Below are positions 1-11,594 of a DNA stretch of 64,000 bases, piece after piece. A program made the translations under genes and the position numbers. Numbering within the stretch: position 1 is the stretch's first letter; each line of letters opens with the position of its first letter. The stretch covers positions 122,001 to 186,000 of the forward strand of contig JAOTOM010004832.1 in assembly GCA_034440615.1 (NCBI GenBank). Reading direction: 5' to 3'. Under the pieces are notes generated by a model. That model saw only the letters and a program-made list of their open reading frames with translations, was not told where the DNA came from and searched no databases. This stretch comes from Ashinkailepas kermadecensis. Its lineage: Eukaryota; Arthropoda; Thecostraca; Neolepadidae.

Positions 1-545
1 ATCTCAGCCAGGGGGAGTTGGGGCTAATCATAGATTTGAAATTGTCCGCCTCGAGGGTTTCCATAAACAAACATGGAGCCCATGGTCCAGAACTGGACTC
101 AATGGTGAGCCCATGGTGAGGCCGTTGATTTGCCGATATTCTTCCCCCTGAAACTGTAGTGCTCCAAATTCCACACATGTACGCACGAGCTGTATGTAAT
201 GACTCTTTGGAACTGGAAGCTCTAAAGGATAGGTTATACATCACTGTCGTACTTATTTGGTCGTTTCCAATGTACTGTTTTCACTGGCTCGTTCATTCAG
301 TGTCAACACATGCGAAGTGCTTTATGATTGATGTCTCATGACCTGTGTTCGAATTGGGAAGGAAGAGAGGGGGAAAAAGTAAAGGGAAAAAGAAGAAGAG
401 GAGAACTGAAAAAAGAAGAAAACAAAAGAAGAAAAAGACGACAAGTGCCAAATACTCCCATGCCTGTAAATTGTTCATAGCTTGAGAAAGGCGTGAGCCG
501 AAACGTTGTGAATAAAGCTATGCTCCCATTGTTCTGTGTTTTAAC
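1..545. other. unique flank, no gene seen
   Basis: No exon with convincing splice borders or family motif is visible. Positions 355-445 are purine-rich (gga/gaa-type runs), which makes the opposite strand read as phenylalanine/leucine and is low complexity, not coding. Confidence 0.5.
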
Positions 546-1368
<823 letters not shown>

Positions 1369-1624
1369 GGCGTGCCTCAATAGCACCGGCGTTCCTCAAT
1401 AGCACCGGCTTTCCTCAATAGCACCGGCGTTCCTCAATAGCACCGGCTTTCCTCAATAGCACCGGCGTTCCTCAATAGCACCGGCGTTGAATAGCGCTGG
1501 CATTCCTCAATAGCGACCGCATTCTTCAATAGCATCACAGCATTCCTCAATGGCGCCAGTATTCCTCAATAGTGCCGGCGTTCCTCAACAGCACCGGCTT
1601 TCCTCAGCAGTACCGGTGTTCCTC

Positions 1625-1627
<3 letters not shown>
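1369..1627. repeat. 19-bp minisatellite, left part
   Basis: About 13 imperfect copies of a 19-bp unit (ttcctcaatagcaccggcg), degenerating toward the right edge. The same unit reappears at 6101-6150 on the far side of element 1, so the array was interrupted by the retrotransposon insertion. Confidence 0.9.

Positions 1628-1656
<29 letters not shown>
1628..1656. repeat. (TG)n tract at the 3' end of element 1
   Basis: About 14 TG dinucleotides directly at the junction between the 19-bp array and element 1. On the element strand this is a (CA)n tail, a plausible 3' terminal microsatellite of the LINE. Confidence 0.9.
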
Positions 1657-1659
<3 letters not shown>

Positions 1660-2198
1660 TTGGCCAGCCTGCCACCGTGTGGTGATGTCGGCTGTTTCCG
1701 GTTGTTGGTGTTGTGTTGGTGTTAAGCGGTATAAAGGGGTGAGGGGTATGGTAGGAGGATTAGTCGAGGGGTGGAAGAGGGTGTTGACTGGTTGAGCAGT
1801 GTCGAAGTAGATTCTTGTAGTGTGGAGTAGAGCTGAGTAGAGTAGAGTTGAGTAGAGTTGGGTTGAGCGGAAATATAGTAGAGGTGGTCGGAGTCCGAAG
1901 ATGTTGCGGTTGAGAAGAGTCGCCAGTCCGGACGGTGCCAGATTGGGGTACGGGGTGTAGTGGGGGGTTTGGGGTTGGGTCTTCGCCTTGGTTTAGACAT
2001 TGCAAGAACATTTGGTATTGGGGTATATTTTTGTTTTTCTTTCGTTGTCCTTTAATCAGCGTCATGTTTATCGTTTTTTTTTTTGGTTTTTTTGGGGGGC
2101 TATTTTGTTCATTTTTTTTTTGGAACATCTTTTTGTTTTCCTTCCATCTTTTGTTTTGTTTTTGTTTTTGTTTTTGTTTTTTTGTTTTTTCCCCTTTT

Positions 2199-5100
2199 TC
2201 ACAGTTGTTCTAGTATGCGTGTGATAGAGAGAAAGTGGAAGACATGTTCGTGTAGTGCTGGATGGTCGTCGTTGAGGAGAGTAGTGAGGTTTAGTGGGAT
2301 GTTGTGTGTGGCGCAATAGTTGGTGATATGTTGTCTTTGGTGGTTGTATTTGGTGCAGTAGATGAGTATGTGTTTGATTGTGAGTATTCGGTGACATGTT
2401 GTGCATTGTGGTCGCTGTTGTCGTAGGATGAGGTAGGAGTGTGTGAGTGCTGTGTGTCCTGTTCGTATGCGTGTTAGTGTACGTTCTTTTTGTCTGGTGT
2501 GTTGGTTGATTGAGTGCCATTGTTCGTGTTTTGGGTGTATTTCGTGGAGTTGTGTTATTGTTGTGTCCCACGTTTGTTGTATGTGTTTGTTGAGTGCTTG
2601 GCGTATTGTGGGGTAGTAATCGGATTTTGAGTATGGGCATTGCGTGGTTTGTTGTAGTGTTGTGGCTAGGTTTGCTTCTGTGTCTGCGTGTTCGTTACCG
2701 TGTATGTTTGTGTGGCTTGGGATCCAGAGAAGTAGTGGGCGTTGTTGGATGTTTAGTTTGGTATGTATGTAGAGTATTTTGGGAATGAGTGGGTGTTTGA
2801 ATGTGGTGTATGGTGTTATGCTTTGTAGTGCTGATTTTGCGTCTGTTGCTATGATATTGTGTTGCATTTGTGTGTTATAGATGGTGGAGTATGCCGAGAA
2901 GATTGCGTAGAGTTCTGCTGTGTATGTGGATGCTGTGTCGTGCAGACGGGCACGTAAGATGACTCGGGGCGGTGCTGTATTTGTATACAGCACCGCCGCT
3001 GTGCCCGTCTGCTGTGTATGTGATTTGGAGCCGTCTGTGTAAATGATGTTGTGATTTGCATATTGTGATGTGAATTGTAGGAATAGTTGTTGAATTTCTG
3101 CGTCTGTGTATGTGTGTTTCGGTTTGTCTATGAGGAAGTGTGTTGTGGGAGCTTGGTGTTTCCACCATGCTGTGGGTGGTGGGAGGGGATGTGTTGTGGG
3201 GAGTGTGATTTGTAGTCTATTTGCGTGTTGGTGTATGCAAGTTCCTATCGTGGTTCTGAGTCGTGGTGCGTTCATGAGTATGTGTCTGCGTTTGGTGCGG
3301 ATTTTGAGTGCTTCAGTGCATGGGTGGTGTTTGACAAGTTGTGTTTTGTAATGATATCTAAGTAGTGCTTCAGTGCGTCTGTGTTTGAGTTCTGGTATGT
3401 GGTTGTAGATGTGCAGTGCGAGATAAGGTGTAGTGATGTATGCTCCAGTGGCTATTTTGAGGCATTGGTGTTGGAGTGTGTCTAGTAGGTGGATGTTTGA
3501 TTTAGCTGCATTTTCGAAGAGTGGGGATCCGTATTCCAAAATTGGCCGAATGATTGATTTGTAGAGAGTTAGAAGTGTGTTTCGATCGGATCCCCAGTTT
3601 GTGCCAGAAAGTGCTCGTAGTAGGTTGATTCTTTTTGATGCGCGTTTGTGGATGTCTAAGATGTGTAACCGAAAGGTGAGTAGTCGGTCAAATGTGATGC
3701 CGAGAAATTTCGCACTGGTGACAAATGGTATGGGTGTCTGGTCTATTTTTAGTGGTTGTTCATCTGTGTGTTTGTGCTAACCGAAGAACATACATTTAGA
3801 TTTGTGTGGTGCGATGTGTAGATTTAGTAGGGCGAGTCTGTTGTGTAGTTCTGTTAGTGTGTTCTGTAGTATTGCTAGTGCGTGGTTTGGTAATTTTTGT
3901 GAAGTCCAGATTACAATGTCGTCTGCGTAGATTGCAATTTTGGCCGGAAGGTTGTCGGTGATGACTGAATTTAGACCTAAAATAAAGAGAATGGGGCTAA
4001 GAACCGAACCTTGCATTAGGCCGGTTGTGGGGAATTTAGTGTCTGAAGTGTGTTGTCCTATTTTTACTTGGAAAGAGCGGTTTAGTAGATAGAAATGAAG
4101 GTAGTGTATAAGTCTGCCCTGTATGTCTATGTTGTGTAAGTGTTCTAGGAGTGCTGTGATGCTGATCGTGTCATATGCTTGTTTGAGATCCAGGAAGACG
4201 GCGACGGTGGAGCATTTCCTGGCCGCCGCTTCCTGGATGTGTGTGGTGAGATAGGTGAGGTTGTCTAGACATGAGCGATTAGGAAGAAAGCCTGATTGTA
4301 TAGGAGATATTAGTTTTTGTGTTTGAATAATGTAGAGGAGGCGTTTTTTGACAAGGCGTTCAAAGAGTTTGTGGAGACAGCTGGTTAGTGCGATAGGGCG
4401 GTAGGAGTCGCATAGGGTTAGGTCTGTGTTTTGTTTTGGGATAGGAATGAGCAGAGCGTGTAGCCAAGATTGTGGGTATGTATGTGTTGTCCATGCGGTG
4501 TTGTAGGTGTCCAGTAGTGTTTGTAGTGCTTGTGTTGGTAGGTGTTTGAAGAATGAATAGTGTATGTTGTCTGGTCCTACGCTTGTGTTTCCTGTTTGTG
4601 TGATTGCTATTTGTAATTATGTGAGTGTGAACCTAGTGTTGTAAAGGTGTGGCCGTGTGTGTCTGATTGGTGGTGGGGGGTGTTGTGCGAGTGTGGATGA
4701 CCTAATGTGATAGCTGTGTGCGAAAATGTTTGCTATTCTTTGTGGGTCTGTGGTGGTGACGTTGTTGTGTATGAGTGTGATGGCTTTGGCTTGTGGTCTT
4801 TGTCGATGTTGGAATGTTCCAAGAAGTGTCCAAATTTCGCCGAGAGGAGTGAATCTGTTAAATTGGGTGCAAAATTTATTCCAGGACGTTTTTTTGGCAT
4901 TTCTAATGGTTCTTTTGCAGGCTGCTCTGAGTTGTTTGTATACTGTGAGTGTTTCTGGTGTGCGGTGTCTTTCGTGTCTGTGTCGTGCGTGGTTCCTCGC
5001 GCGGACTGCCCGGTGGCATTCGTCGCTCCACCAGGGTGCCGCGCGAGGTTTGTGTTGATGGCGTGGTTTTGTCTGTGGTATGTGTTGGTGTGCTGTGGTG

Positions 5101-5929
5101 ATGAGGGTGTCTGCAAATTGTTCTGGTGTGAGGTGTGGGTTGTGTGCTGTTTGTGCTGCCATAGATTCTGAAAAGGATGTCCAGGATGCTTTTTTGAGGT
5201 TCCATCGGCCCGTGGGTGGATGCGGTGGGCCGATGGCCGGGATTTGGTTAAAGGTGATGGTTATGGGTGCGTGGTCACTGAATTGAGGATCGGGGTCGGA
5301 TGTCCATGATAGGGTAAGGGCTATGCGTGAGGATGCCAGGGTTACGTCAGGGGTAGTGGGGAGGGTGTGGCTAATTGGGACGAGGTATGTTGGTGATCCG
5401 GTGTTGAGTACTGTGAGGTTATGTTGTGTAGCCAGTGTGATGAGTGTGAGTGTGAGTGTGAGTGCTCTGTGATCGGGTCGTGTTGTGCGGGTGTCCCATA
5501 GTGGGTGGTGCGAGTTGAAGTCTCCTGTGACTATGACGGGTGTGTGAATTTGATCGAGTGCCTTGTTTAATTCCGAAAGGGTTTCTGTGGTTCGCGAGGG
5601 GGATCGTATATGTTGATGAGTGTGTAAGCTGTGTTGTGTAGGTGGATTTCCGTGAGTAATATGTCTGCTGTGGTGTTGAATGGTATCAGGCGGTGCGGTG
5701 TTGTATTCCTAATGTATGTGCATACTCCGCCTGATCTGTATGTGTGTGTGTTGTGTGTGTCTTGTCTGTGTAGCGTGTAGTGAGGGATGTTGAATTGATA
5801 CGGGTCATGGGGTTTAAAGTGTGTTTCCTGTATGCATAGTGCAGTGTGGTGTGTTTGTAATGCGTAGTGTTTAAATTCTGGCCAGTGTCTAATGAGTCCG
5901 TGAGTGTTCCATTGGAGTATTGTGTTCAT
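2199..5929 (-). pseudogene. element 1 ORF2 (EN-RT-RNase H-zinc knuckle), three lesions
   Basis: Start chosen at the ATG at 5929 because it begins MNTILQWNTHGL, the usual start of an apurinic-like endonuclease. The EN carries the QETH motif and, near 5250, an SDH motif. One frameshift near 5595-5605 interrupts EN; from there a single frame runs to 2199 broken only by TAA at 4617-4619 and TAG at 3777-3779. RT shows SVGPDNIH, PIPK, FLDLKQAYD and YADD (about 3919-3930). RNase H (about 2640-3045) shows TDGS, AELYAI, TDAKSALQ, WIPSH and a final acidic residue. A CX2CX7HX4C knuckle lies near 2310-2410. In an intact copy the protein would nick target DNA, copy its RNA and degrade the template. Only three lesions in 3.7 kb suggest a young copy. 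Confidence 0.88.
2943..3011. repeat. nested palindrome inside RNase H coding sequence
   Basis: Outer arms of 11 bp (2943-2953 and 3001-3011) and perfect inner arms of 13 bp (2968-2980 and 2985-2997) around a 4-nt loop. It lies in the RNase H-coding part of element 1, just after the TDGS catalytic motif, so strong RNA structure coexists with coding function. Confidence 0.85.
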
Positions 5930-6100
5930 TGTCTGTGGGTGTTGGCACGCGTGAGTGGTCTTTTGGGGGAGTGTTTTTGGTGGTGCTTTTCGTGGGCCTA
6001 TGAGGTACTTGTGGTTGGTAGGGGGGTGGTGTTGGGGTGCAGGGGACTGTGACGTCTGAGTCGGTGTTATGCGCTCGGTGTCTGTCTGTTCAGACCGTCC

Positions 6101-6150
6101 TTCCACAGCACCGGCGTCACCCAATAGCGCGGGCGTACCTCAATAGCGGT
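6101..6150. repeat. 19-bp minisatellite, right remnant
   Basis: Two to three degenerate copies of the 19-bp unit found at 1369-1627 (cagcaccggcgtcacccaatagcg and next), marking the other side of the element 1 insertion. Confidence 0.75.
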
Positions 6151-7589
6151 GCGCGTGCGTGACGTTCGCCTACCCAGCCGGGTCACCAGCAGCCAATAAT
6201 GTGTTCGATCAAAACAGGCAGCGGCAGCGGCAGCGCGAACGCCAGTTCACCGTCGGCATCGACCGCCGCCGGCGACCTTGACCGTCACCGTCGCGTCGGC
6301 ACCGACGCCGCAATTGGCCGCCGAACTGCGCAGCGTCGCAGCGACCGGAAGCGGGGCGTCGCTCGTCGCCAACGGCGCAGTAGGATCAGGGTTGGAGTCG
6401 TACCGTGCACTCCCGGGTGCGGAGAGGAAAATGTTTGGCTAATCAAACACGGTGAGGATGTTTTTCTTCGTACTTGTGACATCAGAGTCTCAGTTTGAAC
6501 ATTCCAGTGAGCGTTGAGCACTTCACCACAGAGCAGTTCATTGTCAAACAGCACCGTTCAGCCTCAAAATGAGACAATGAGGGGATAATTCTCTGGAGAG
6601 GGTAATGTACTGGATGTGGAAAATCCAGGAGCAGCCTATTCGTTCAACCCAGATCAAGATCCCGGGTGACGCTAGGCTACAACTGTGGCGTAAATGGGTC
6701 CCAAAAGGAAGCCCCTCGCACCGAATGGCTCTTAGGATTTCTCATGTTCGAAGTTACTAAAATATATTTGCACGTTCTCTCCCACCACGGTCATGCTATA
6801 TATCACCTTGCATGGAGCCAGCTGGTATTTCCGGGAAGCAGCTTCCTGCTCCTAAAAATCCTAATGTAATCCACAAGCTACGTGGGCACATTTCCTGTCA
6901 TCCAAAATCCACATCGTGCTCACATAAGTTCAGTGACAGCTACATTCGTATCCGACCTCACTGCATCATTAACTACAGGGCACATTAATAACTGGATCAT
7001 GGCAATAACTCACAAGAACGTCTCCCAAGCACGATGGGTCTATAGTTCATTAGCTCGATCCAGTTGGGTTGCGCTTCCAGTTGTTCCTGAAACTCGGGGT
7101 ACGAGTGATGCCGTGTCCACTCAACTCGAGACGAGGCGGGTGGAGCTTACCGCAGCCCAGGACGAAGGAAGCCGGGTTCACTGGAACTGGAGACGAGACG
7201 AGCCGATGTTTCTCAATTCACATGGCTGGTCAGGGCACAGAGAACAATGAGGCTCAACTCCGCCGTGACTGGGGAAGGAGATCACTCGTCAGCCGCAACT
7301 AAAGGCGAAATGAGACAGCTGCAATGAAGTAAAAACAAGAAATCACGAGTGCTTCAGGAAAATTCTTGGGGCGGAATTTGCTCGTTGTTCGAATTTCGTC
7401 CCTTCGTGGGCTTCTCAGACTCACGGCCTCTACGACCCTCATCGTTTGCATATGCTAACGAACAGTGTTGGTATATTTCCCCGAGGCGAGCAAGCAGAGG
7501 TCGGCTAACAAAATGGACATGCTTGTCGTGGTTGTTCATGGAGCCTCGTGACCGCTGTGGCTACTGGAGAGTAAAGCATCGCTACCAGG
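6151..7589. other. unique sequence, no gene seen
   Basis: GC-rich at 6200-6420 with CpG, then balanced. Apart from the dispersed repeat copy at 6495-6622, nothing recognisable on either strand. Confidence 0.4.
6495..6622 (+). repeat. dispersed repeat family R, copy 1
   Basis: About 125 bp that aligns in the same orientation with 21010-21130: shared blocks include ttccagtga, ttgagcact, acagagcagtt, gtcaaa.cagca and aatgt.ctggat. Family type unknown; could be a SINE body or a MITE interior. Confidence 0.7.
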
Positions 7590-7770
7590 TGCTAACGTGA
7601 CGCAGCGTCCTCGGAAACGAAGACGAGTGCGCCGCAGCGTTGTCCGGTCCGGAGACGAGTGCAGAGCAGCGTCCTCGGAACAGGAGACGAGCGTGGCGCA
7701 GCGTCCTTGCAGCCGGAGACTAGCATGGCTCAGCGTCCTCCAAGCCGGAGATACGACGCAGTAGCCGCGT
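7590..7770. repeat. degenerate minisatellite, unit about 35-40 bp
   Basis: Four to five diverged copies of a cagcgtcctcgga...ggagacgagcg unit. Confidence 0.65.
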
Positions 7771-8261
7771 CGCGCTGTCACACATGAGCTGGCGCAGTGT
7801 GCATAATACGGCTTCCCGTTTATTGTCATTGTGCTGTTACGGCGCGTAAATCCGACGTTAATATGGCAGCCCGCACATGGCTTCCCCGAGCTGACGACAT
7901 CGTGAAATACGGCTGCCAGTCGTTTCCGTGGACAGGAGCGCCGCCGGCCGTCGGCGGGACCGTGGGCAGCGCCGCCCCGCTTTCCCGCCGCCCCGCCGCC
8001 CGTGAGGACAGTTTCCCAGAGCAGATCGCTACGAAATCATCGAGCCTCTGGGCACTGGAAGCCATCCGCAGTCCGAAAACACGACACGTCGATGTGGCTG
8101 TCCCGTCCCGTCTCCAGCGATCGTACGGCTCACACGCGGCGAGCCGACCTGCGCCCACCGATCTCATCTTCATCGGTCGCGACGGAGGGGGACGGCGGGG
8201 CGTGGCGCACCAATGCTGACGGACGAGAATCGGACGCGTGGTGGTGAGCGCGGTGTGAGGT
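7771..8261. other. GC-rich, CpG-rich segment
   Basis: High CpG but no exon with supportable splice borders or domain; long frames here run straight into the adjacent (GGCAGC)-type repeat and are not credible coding. Confidence 0.4.
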
Positions 8262-8323
8262 GAGCTCGGTGGCGGCAGCGGCGGCGACAGCGGCGGCGAC
8301 AGCGGCGGCGGCAGCGGCAGCGG

Positions 8324-8354
<31 letters not shown>

Positions 8355-8655
8355 ATCGGCAGCGGCAGCGGCAGCGGCAGCGGCAGCGGCGGCGACAGCG
8401 GCGGCGGCATCGGCAGCGGCAGCGGCAGCGGCATCGGCATCGGTAGCAACAGCGGCAGCGGCAGCGGCGGTGACAGCGGCGGCGGCAGCGGCAGCGGTGG
8501 CGGCAGCGGCATCGGTAGCAACAGCGGCAGCGGCAGCGGCGGTGACAGCGGCGGCGGCAGCGGCAGCGGTGGCGGCAGCGGCAGCGGTAGCGGCAGCGGC
8601 AGCGGCAGCGGCAGCGGCAGCGGCAGCGGCGGCGGCAGCGGCAGCGGCAGCGGCC
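8262..8655. repeat. GGC/AGC trinucleotide-based array
   Basis: About 395 bp of ggc, agc and gac triplets, mostly ggcagc hexamers. It reads as polyalanine in one plus frame and as Pro/Leu or Arg/Cys repeats on the minus strand. Includes a 66-bp internal duplication (catcggtagcaacagcgg block near 8440 and 8510). Confidence 0.93.
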
Positions 8656-8876
8656 GCCCACTCTGAGCTGCCGCCGGCGGCAGAAGCCGGCCGCCGCCGC
8701 CAGGCCGCAACAGGAATAGATCATGGAATGCAGGCGCGCATTCACCACCGCACTGACGGCCGGCCATGCCGTGACGGACAGCCGACGGTCGAGATGTGTG
8801 TGTGTGATTGGCTGTCGCGTCGAGAGCAGATCCGACCGACAGGGGCGGATTCCGGCCGTGGATCGACACGCATGGA

Positions 8877-9043
8877 GTACCACCTACACACAGCCAGACA
8901 CGTGCACCTCCCGCAGAACAGACAATTAGCAGGCACACGTGTACGATATTTCGGTGTGGAAGTACCACCTACACACAGCCAGACACGTGCACCTCCCGAG
9001 AACAGACAATTAGCAGGCACACGTGTACGATATTTCGGTGGAA
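8877..9043 (+). repeat. 85-bp tandem duplication
   Basis: Two nearly identical copies beginning gtaccacctacacacagcc at 8877 and 8962, differing by a few small indels. Each copy includes agccagacacgtgcacctcc and cacacgtgtacgatatttcgg. Confidence 0.93.
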
Positions 9044-9459
9044 GTTGCGATGCTGCGCGCTGAGCCGTTCTTCGCGCATCGCTTTGCGACTTCATGAAGA
9101 ATCGATAACTGAGTATTGAAATGGTAGACATTCACAATGGAGCACTGTGTATCAGAGCGCCACCCCTGAAATAAAGCGTTTGGAGCAAGAGGCACAATCA
9201 GAGTAAGACGCCATTGGGACGGATTGAACAAGGACCAGAGTTAAAAGTGTGGGTCACGTCAAAGGCTCTGGTGGCATGGGCTCTAGGGGGGGGGGGTGAA
9301 TGGACTGTGTGGCGACGGGATCGGGTTTTGGGCTTGGAGAGCGAGGTAGGTTCGGTCGGGATTGGGTTGATAGTGGTTCGGTCTGGATGGACTTTGGCAG
9401 GTGTGGTGGGCTCGGTCTGTGTGGGGGCATCGGACGATATTTTGGGATGGGTTTGGGTG
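9044..9459. other. unique sequence, no gene seen
   Basis: Gt-rich from 9290; no motif or splice-bounded exon recognised. Confidence 0.4.
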
Positions 9460-9628
9460 GTGACGGTGATGACGGTTAGCAGTGGTGATGGTTGACTGTG
9501 ATGATGGTTAACGGTGATGATGGTTGACGCTGACGATGGCTGACGGTGATGGTGGCTAACGGTGATGATGGTTGACGATGATGATGGTTGACGGTGATGG
9601 TGGTTAACGGTGATGATGGTTGACGCAC
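9460..9628. repeat. 15-16-bp minisatellite (gtgatgatggttgacg)
   Basis: About 11 imperfect copies of ggtgatgatggttgac/ggttaac. Confidence 0.9.
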
Positions 9629-10119
9629 AATCTGCACGTGATCAGGCACCAGGGTGAGGCGCATGTTCAGCCACGGTGAAGGGCAGTCGCGAGCCCTTGC
9701 GACTGTCGCAAACATTCACCCAATTCGGACGGCCATGCACTTCATTGCTAATACGCCCGGGGAGGGCTTCATGAATTTGCACTGCCCCTCCATAATATTC
9801 CACCGAGCAGTGCAACTAAATGTTTGGCAGACCGCTCAGTCTCAAATGTACAAAGATTAGGAAAGCTATTTCAGGCTCACACTAAGTTGATTGTAAGTAC
9901 AGTGCCATTGTCGATTCTTAGGTAGTAAAATAGTAGAAGTAGTAAAGCAGTACAGGTAAGTAAATGCGTCAATCACTTTTGAAAGATTTCCATTTGGCAT
10001 CAAATTTCCTATTTCATATACTTGTTTTCTAATGCATAAAATGACACCTGCTGGTGTATGCAAGCCACAAGTAGTTCCGCACAGTGTCTGTGATCTGTGC
10101 AATGGTCACAGACACTGTG

Positions 10120-10435
10120 CTCTTGCAAGAGTGCCTCTTCCTCACATGAGTACCTCAAACTCATAGGACCATCCCTGCTCTACAGGAGAAGTTGTCTAAC
10201 AGGAGATCCTCTACTGAAAGCAACGCCCCTGTCTCATAGCATCATCTATCGAAACAGGAGCTTCCAGAACCACTTCTGCATCATAGAAGAGCCTCTGATC
10301 TACATGAGGGCAAAATCTACATGAGGGCAGGAGGACAAAATAGCGGTATCCTAAAAACTGTCGTGCCTGAATGTAAATTGCAGTAGTCTTAAATTATATC
10401 GATACTGAGGCAACGAGACATTTGAAATAAATCCT
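10120..10435 (+). repeat. segmental direct repeat D, copy 1
   Basis: About 310 bp that aligns almost end to end with 11028-11335, roughly 90 percent identical by eye, same orientation, about 905 bp apart. The shared block runs from gcaagagtgcctctt to acatttgaaataa. Both copies are open in one frame over about 70 codons, but the encoded sequence resembles nothing I know. Confidence 0.9.
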
Positions 10436-10454
10436 GCGTCGGCAGTGATGCCTT

Positions 10455-10635
10455 AGAAATGACCTGTGCAGTGACCTGTGCCGTGACCTGTGGCCCCGTG
10501 TCGTGACCAGTGACCTGTGCCGTGACCAGTGACCTGTGCCGAGACCTGTGGCCCCGTGTCGTACATAGCATGCCACTGGAGGAACTCTGCCACTCCATAG
10601 CATGCCACTGGAGTAACTCTGCCACTCCATAGCTC
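10455..10635. repeat. short tandem repeats (gtgacctgtgcc and a 32-bp doublet)
   Basis: Degenerate gtgacctgtg/gtgaccagtg units at 10455-10560 (including a duplicated ctgtggccccgtgtcgt block) followed by two copies of a roughly 32-bp unit (tagcatgccactggagg). Confidence 0.85.
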
Positions 10636-10671
10636 ATTTATAAAGCATCACTGTCGACGCAGGATCTGCTT

Positions 10672-10748
10672 AGCGGTTAGCGCAAGCAAACTACCCAGCT
10701 CTCCCTGGGACTTGCGTGGACTTCGATCGCAGAGGTTCTTTCCTGGCT
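10672..10748 (+). repeat. possible tRNA-like SINE head
   Basis: An A-box-like tagcggttagcg followed about 50 nt later by a B-box-like ggacttcgatcg. The match is loose and no acceptor stem is evident, so a decayed SINE is more likely than a tRNA gene. Confidence 0.25.
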
Positions 10749-11027
10749 AAAGCTCGTTTGACTCTCAAGGGTGATCTGCGTCGCGCAGAAACAGGTTCCC
10801 TCCACGGATCTCGTGTCACGAGTAGGCCATGCTTAGTTGTCAAACTAGACCTCGGTCATGCATAGACGGCTTAATTCCCGCGGTATAGTCATGTTTGGTA
10901 GAGCCCGTCACGCAACATTTCTGGGTCACGATAGCACCACGATAGCACAGAACCGCTGACGCACAAGGGCGCCCCTCCTCTCTCTCCCTCTCTCATCGAA
11001 ACGCTTCTGCCTCCTAAGATCGCGTGT

Positions 11028-11335
11028 CATGCAAGAGTGCCTCTTTCTCACATGAGCACCTCCGACTCACAGGACCATCCCCGCTCTACAGGAGAAGCTG
11101 TCTAACAGGAGATACTCTACTCACAGCAACGCCCCTGTCTCATAGCATCATCTATCGAAACAGGAGTTTCCAGAACCACTTCTGCATCATAGAAGAGCCA
11201 CTGATCTACATGAGCGCTTGCAAATCCAGGAGGAGGGCAAAATAGCAGTACCCTGAAAACCGTCGTGCCTGAATGGAAATTGCAGTAGTCTTAAATTATA
11301 TCAATACTGAGGCAACAAGACATTTAAAATAAGTA
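11028..11335 (+). repeat. segmental direct repeat D, copy 2
   Basis: Second copy of the block at 10120-10435, with scattered substitutions and a short insertion near 11212-11230. Confidence 0.9.
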
Positions 11336-11594
11336 CTCCCGCGGCCATAATGTACCAAAAATTGCTGATTTCTGGCAAAAGCACAGGGGGTGAAAGCCTC
11401 AAAGGACTAGACCTTTCCCAAAATATTTTATTTGCCCTCTAAATCCGCCTCATCGCAGGCTCACCAGACCACCTCTGACCACCTCTGACCACCAGACCAC
11501 CTCTCTCTCTCACCCCAGACCACCTCTGTCGCAGAACCACTTCTGTCCAGGGATCGCCCTTCAGCAGCGGCCCCGCACCAGGACTCTTTCTGTG

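Larger units (their letters stand above)
1628..6100 (-). mobile_element. non-LTR retrotransposon, element 1 (I/R1-like, RNase H type), 5'-truncated
   Basis: A minus-strand LINE with endonuclease, reverse transcriptase, RNase H and a C-terminal zinc knuckle in that order. No ORF1 is present, so the copy is 5'-truncated near 6100 just upstream of the ORF2 start. The 3' UTR (about 560 bp, A-rich on the element strand, ending in a (CA)n tract at 1628-1656) follows the ORF2 stop. Both sides abut the same 19-bp minisatellite. Similar but not identical short sequences flank it (ttcctccac on the left, ccttccac on the right), a possible decayed target-site duplication. The RNase H plus CCHC tail places it in the I/R1/LOA side of LINE diversity; the clade assignment is from memory. 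Confidence 0.85.

Noticed and set aside
8170..9063. Long polyalanine, Pro/Leu and Arg/Cys frames on both strands
   Set aside because: Readings of the GGC/AGC array in different frames.
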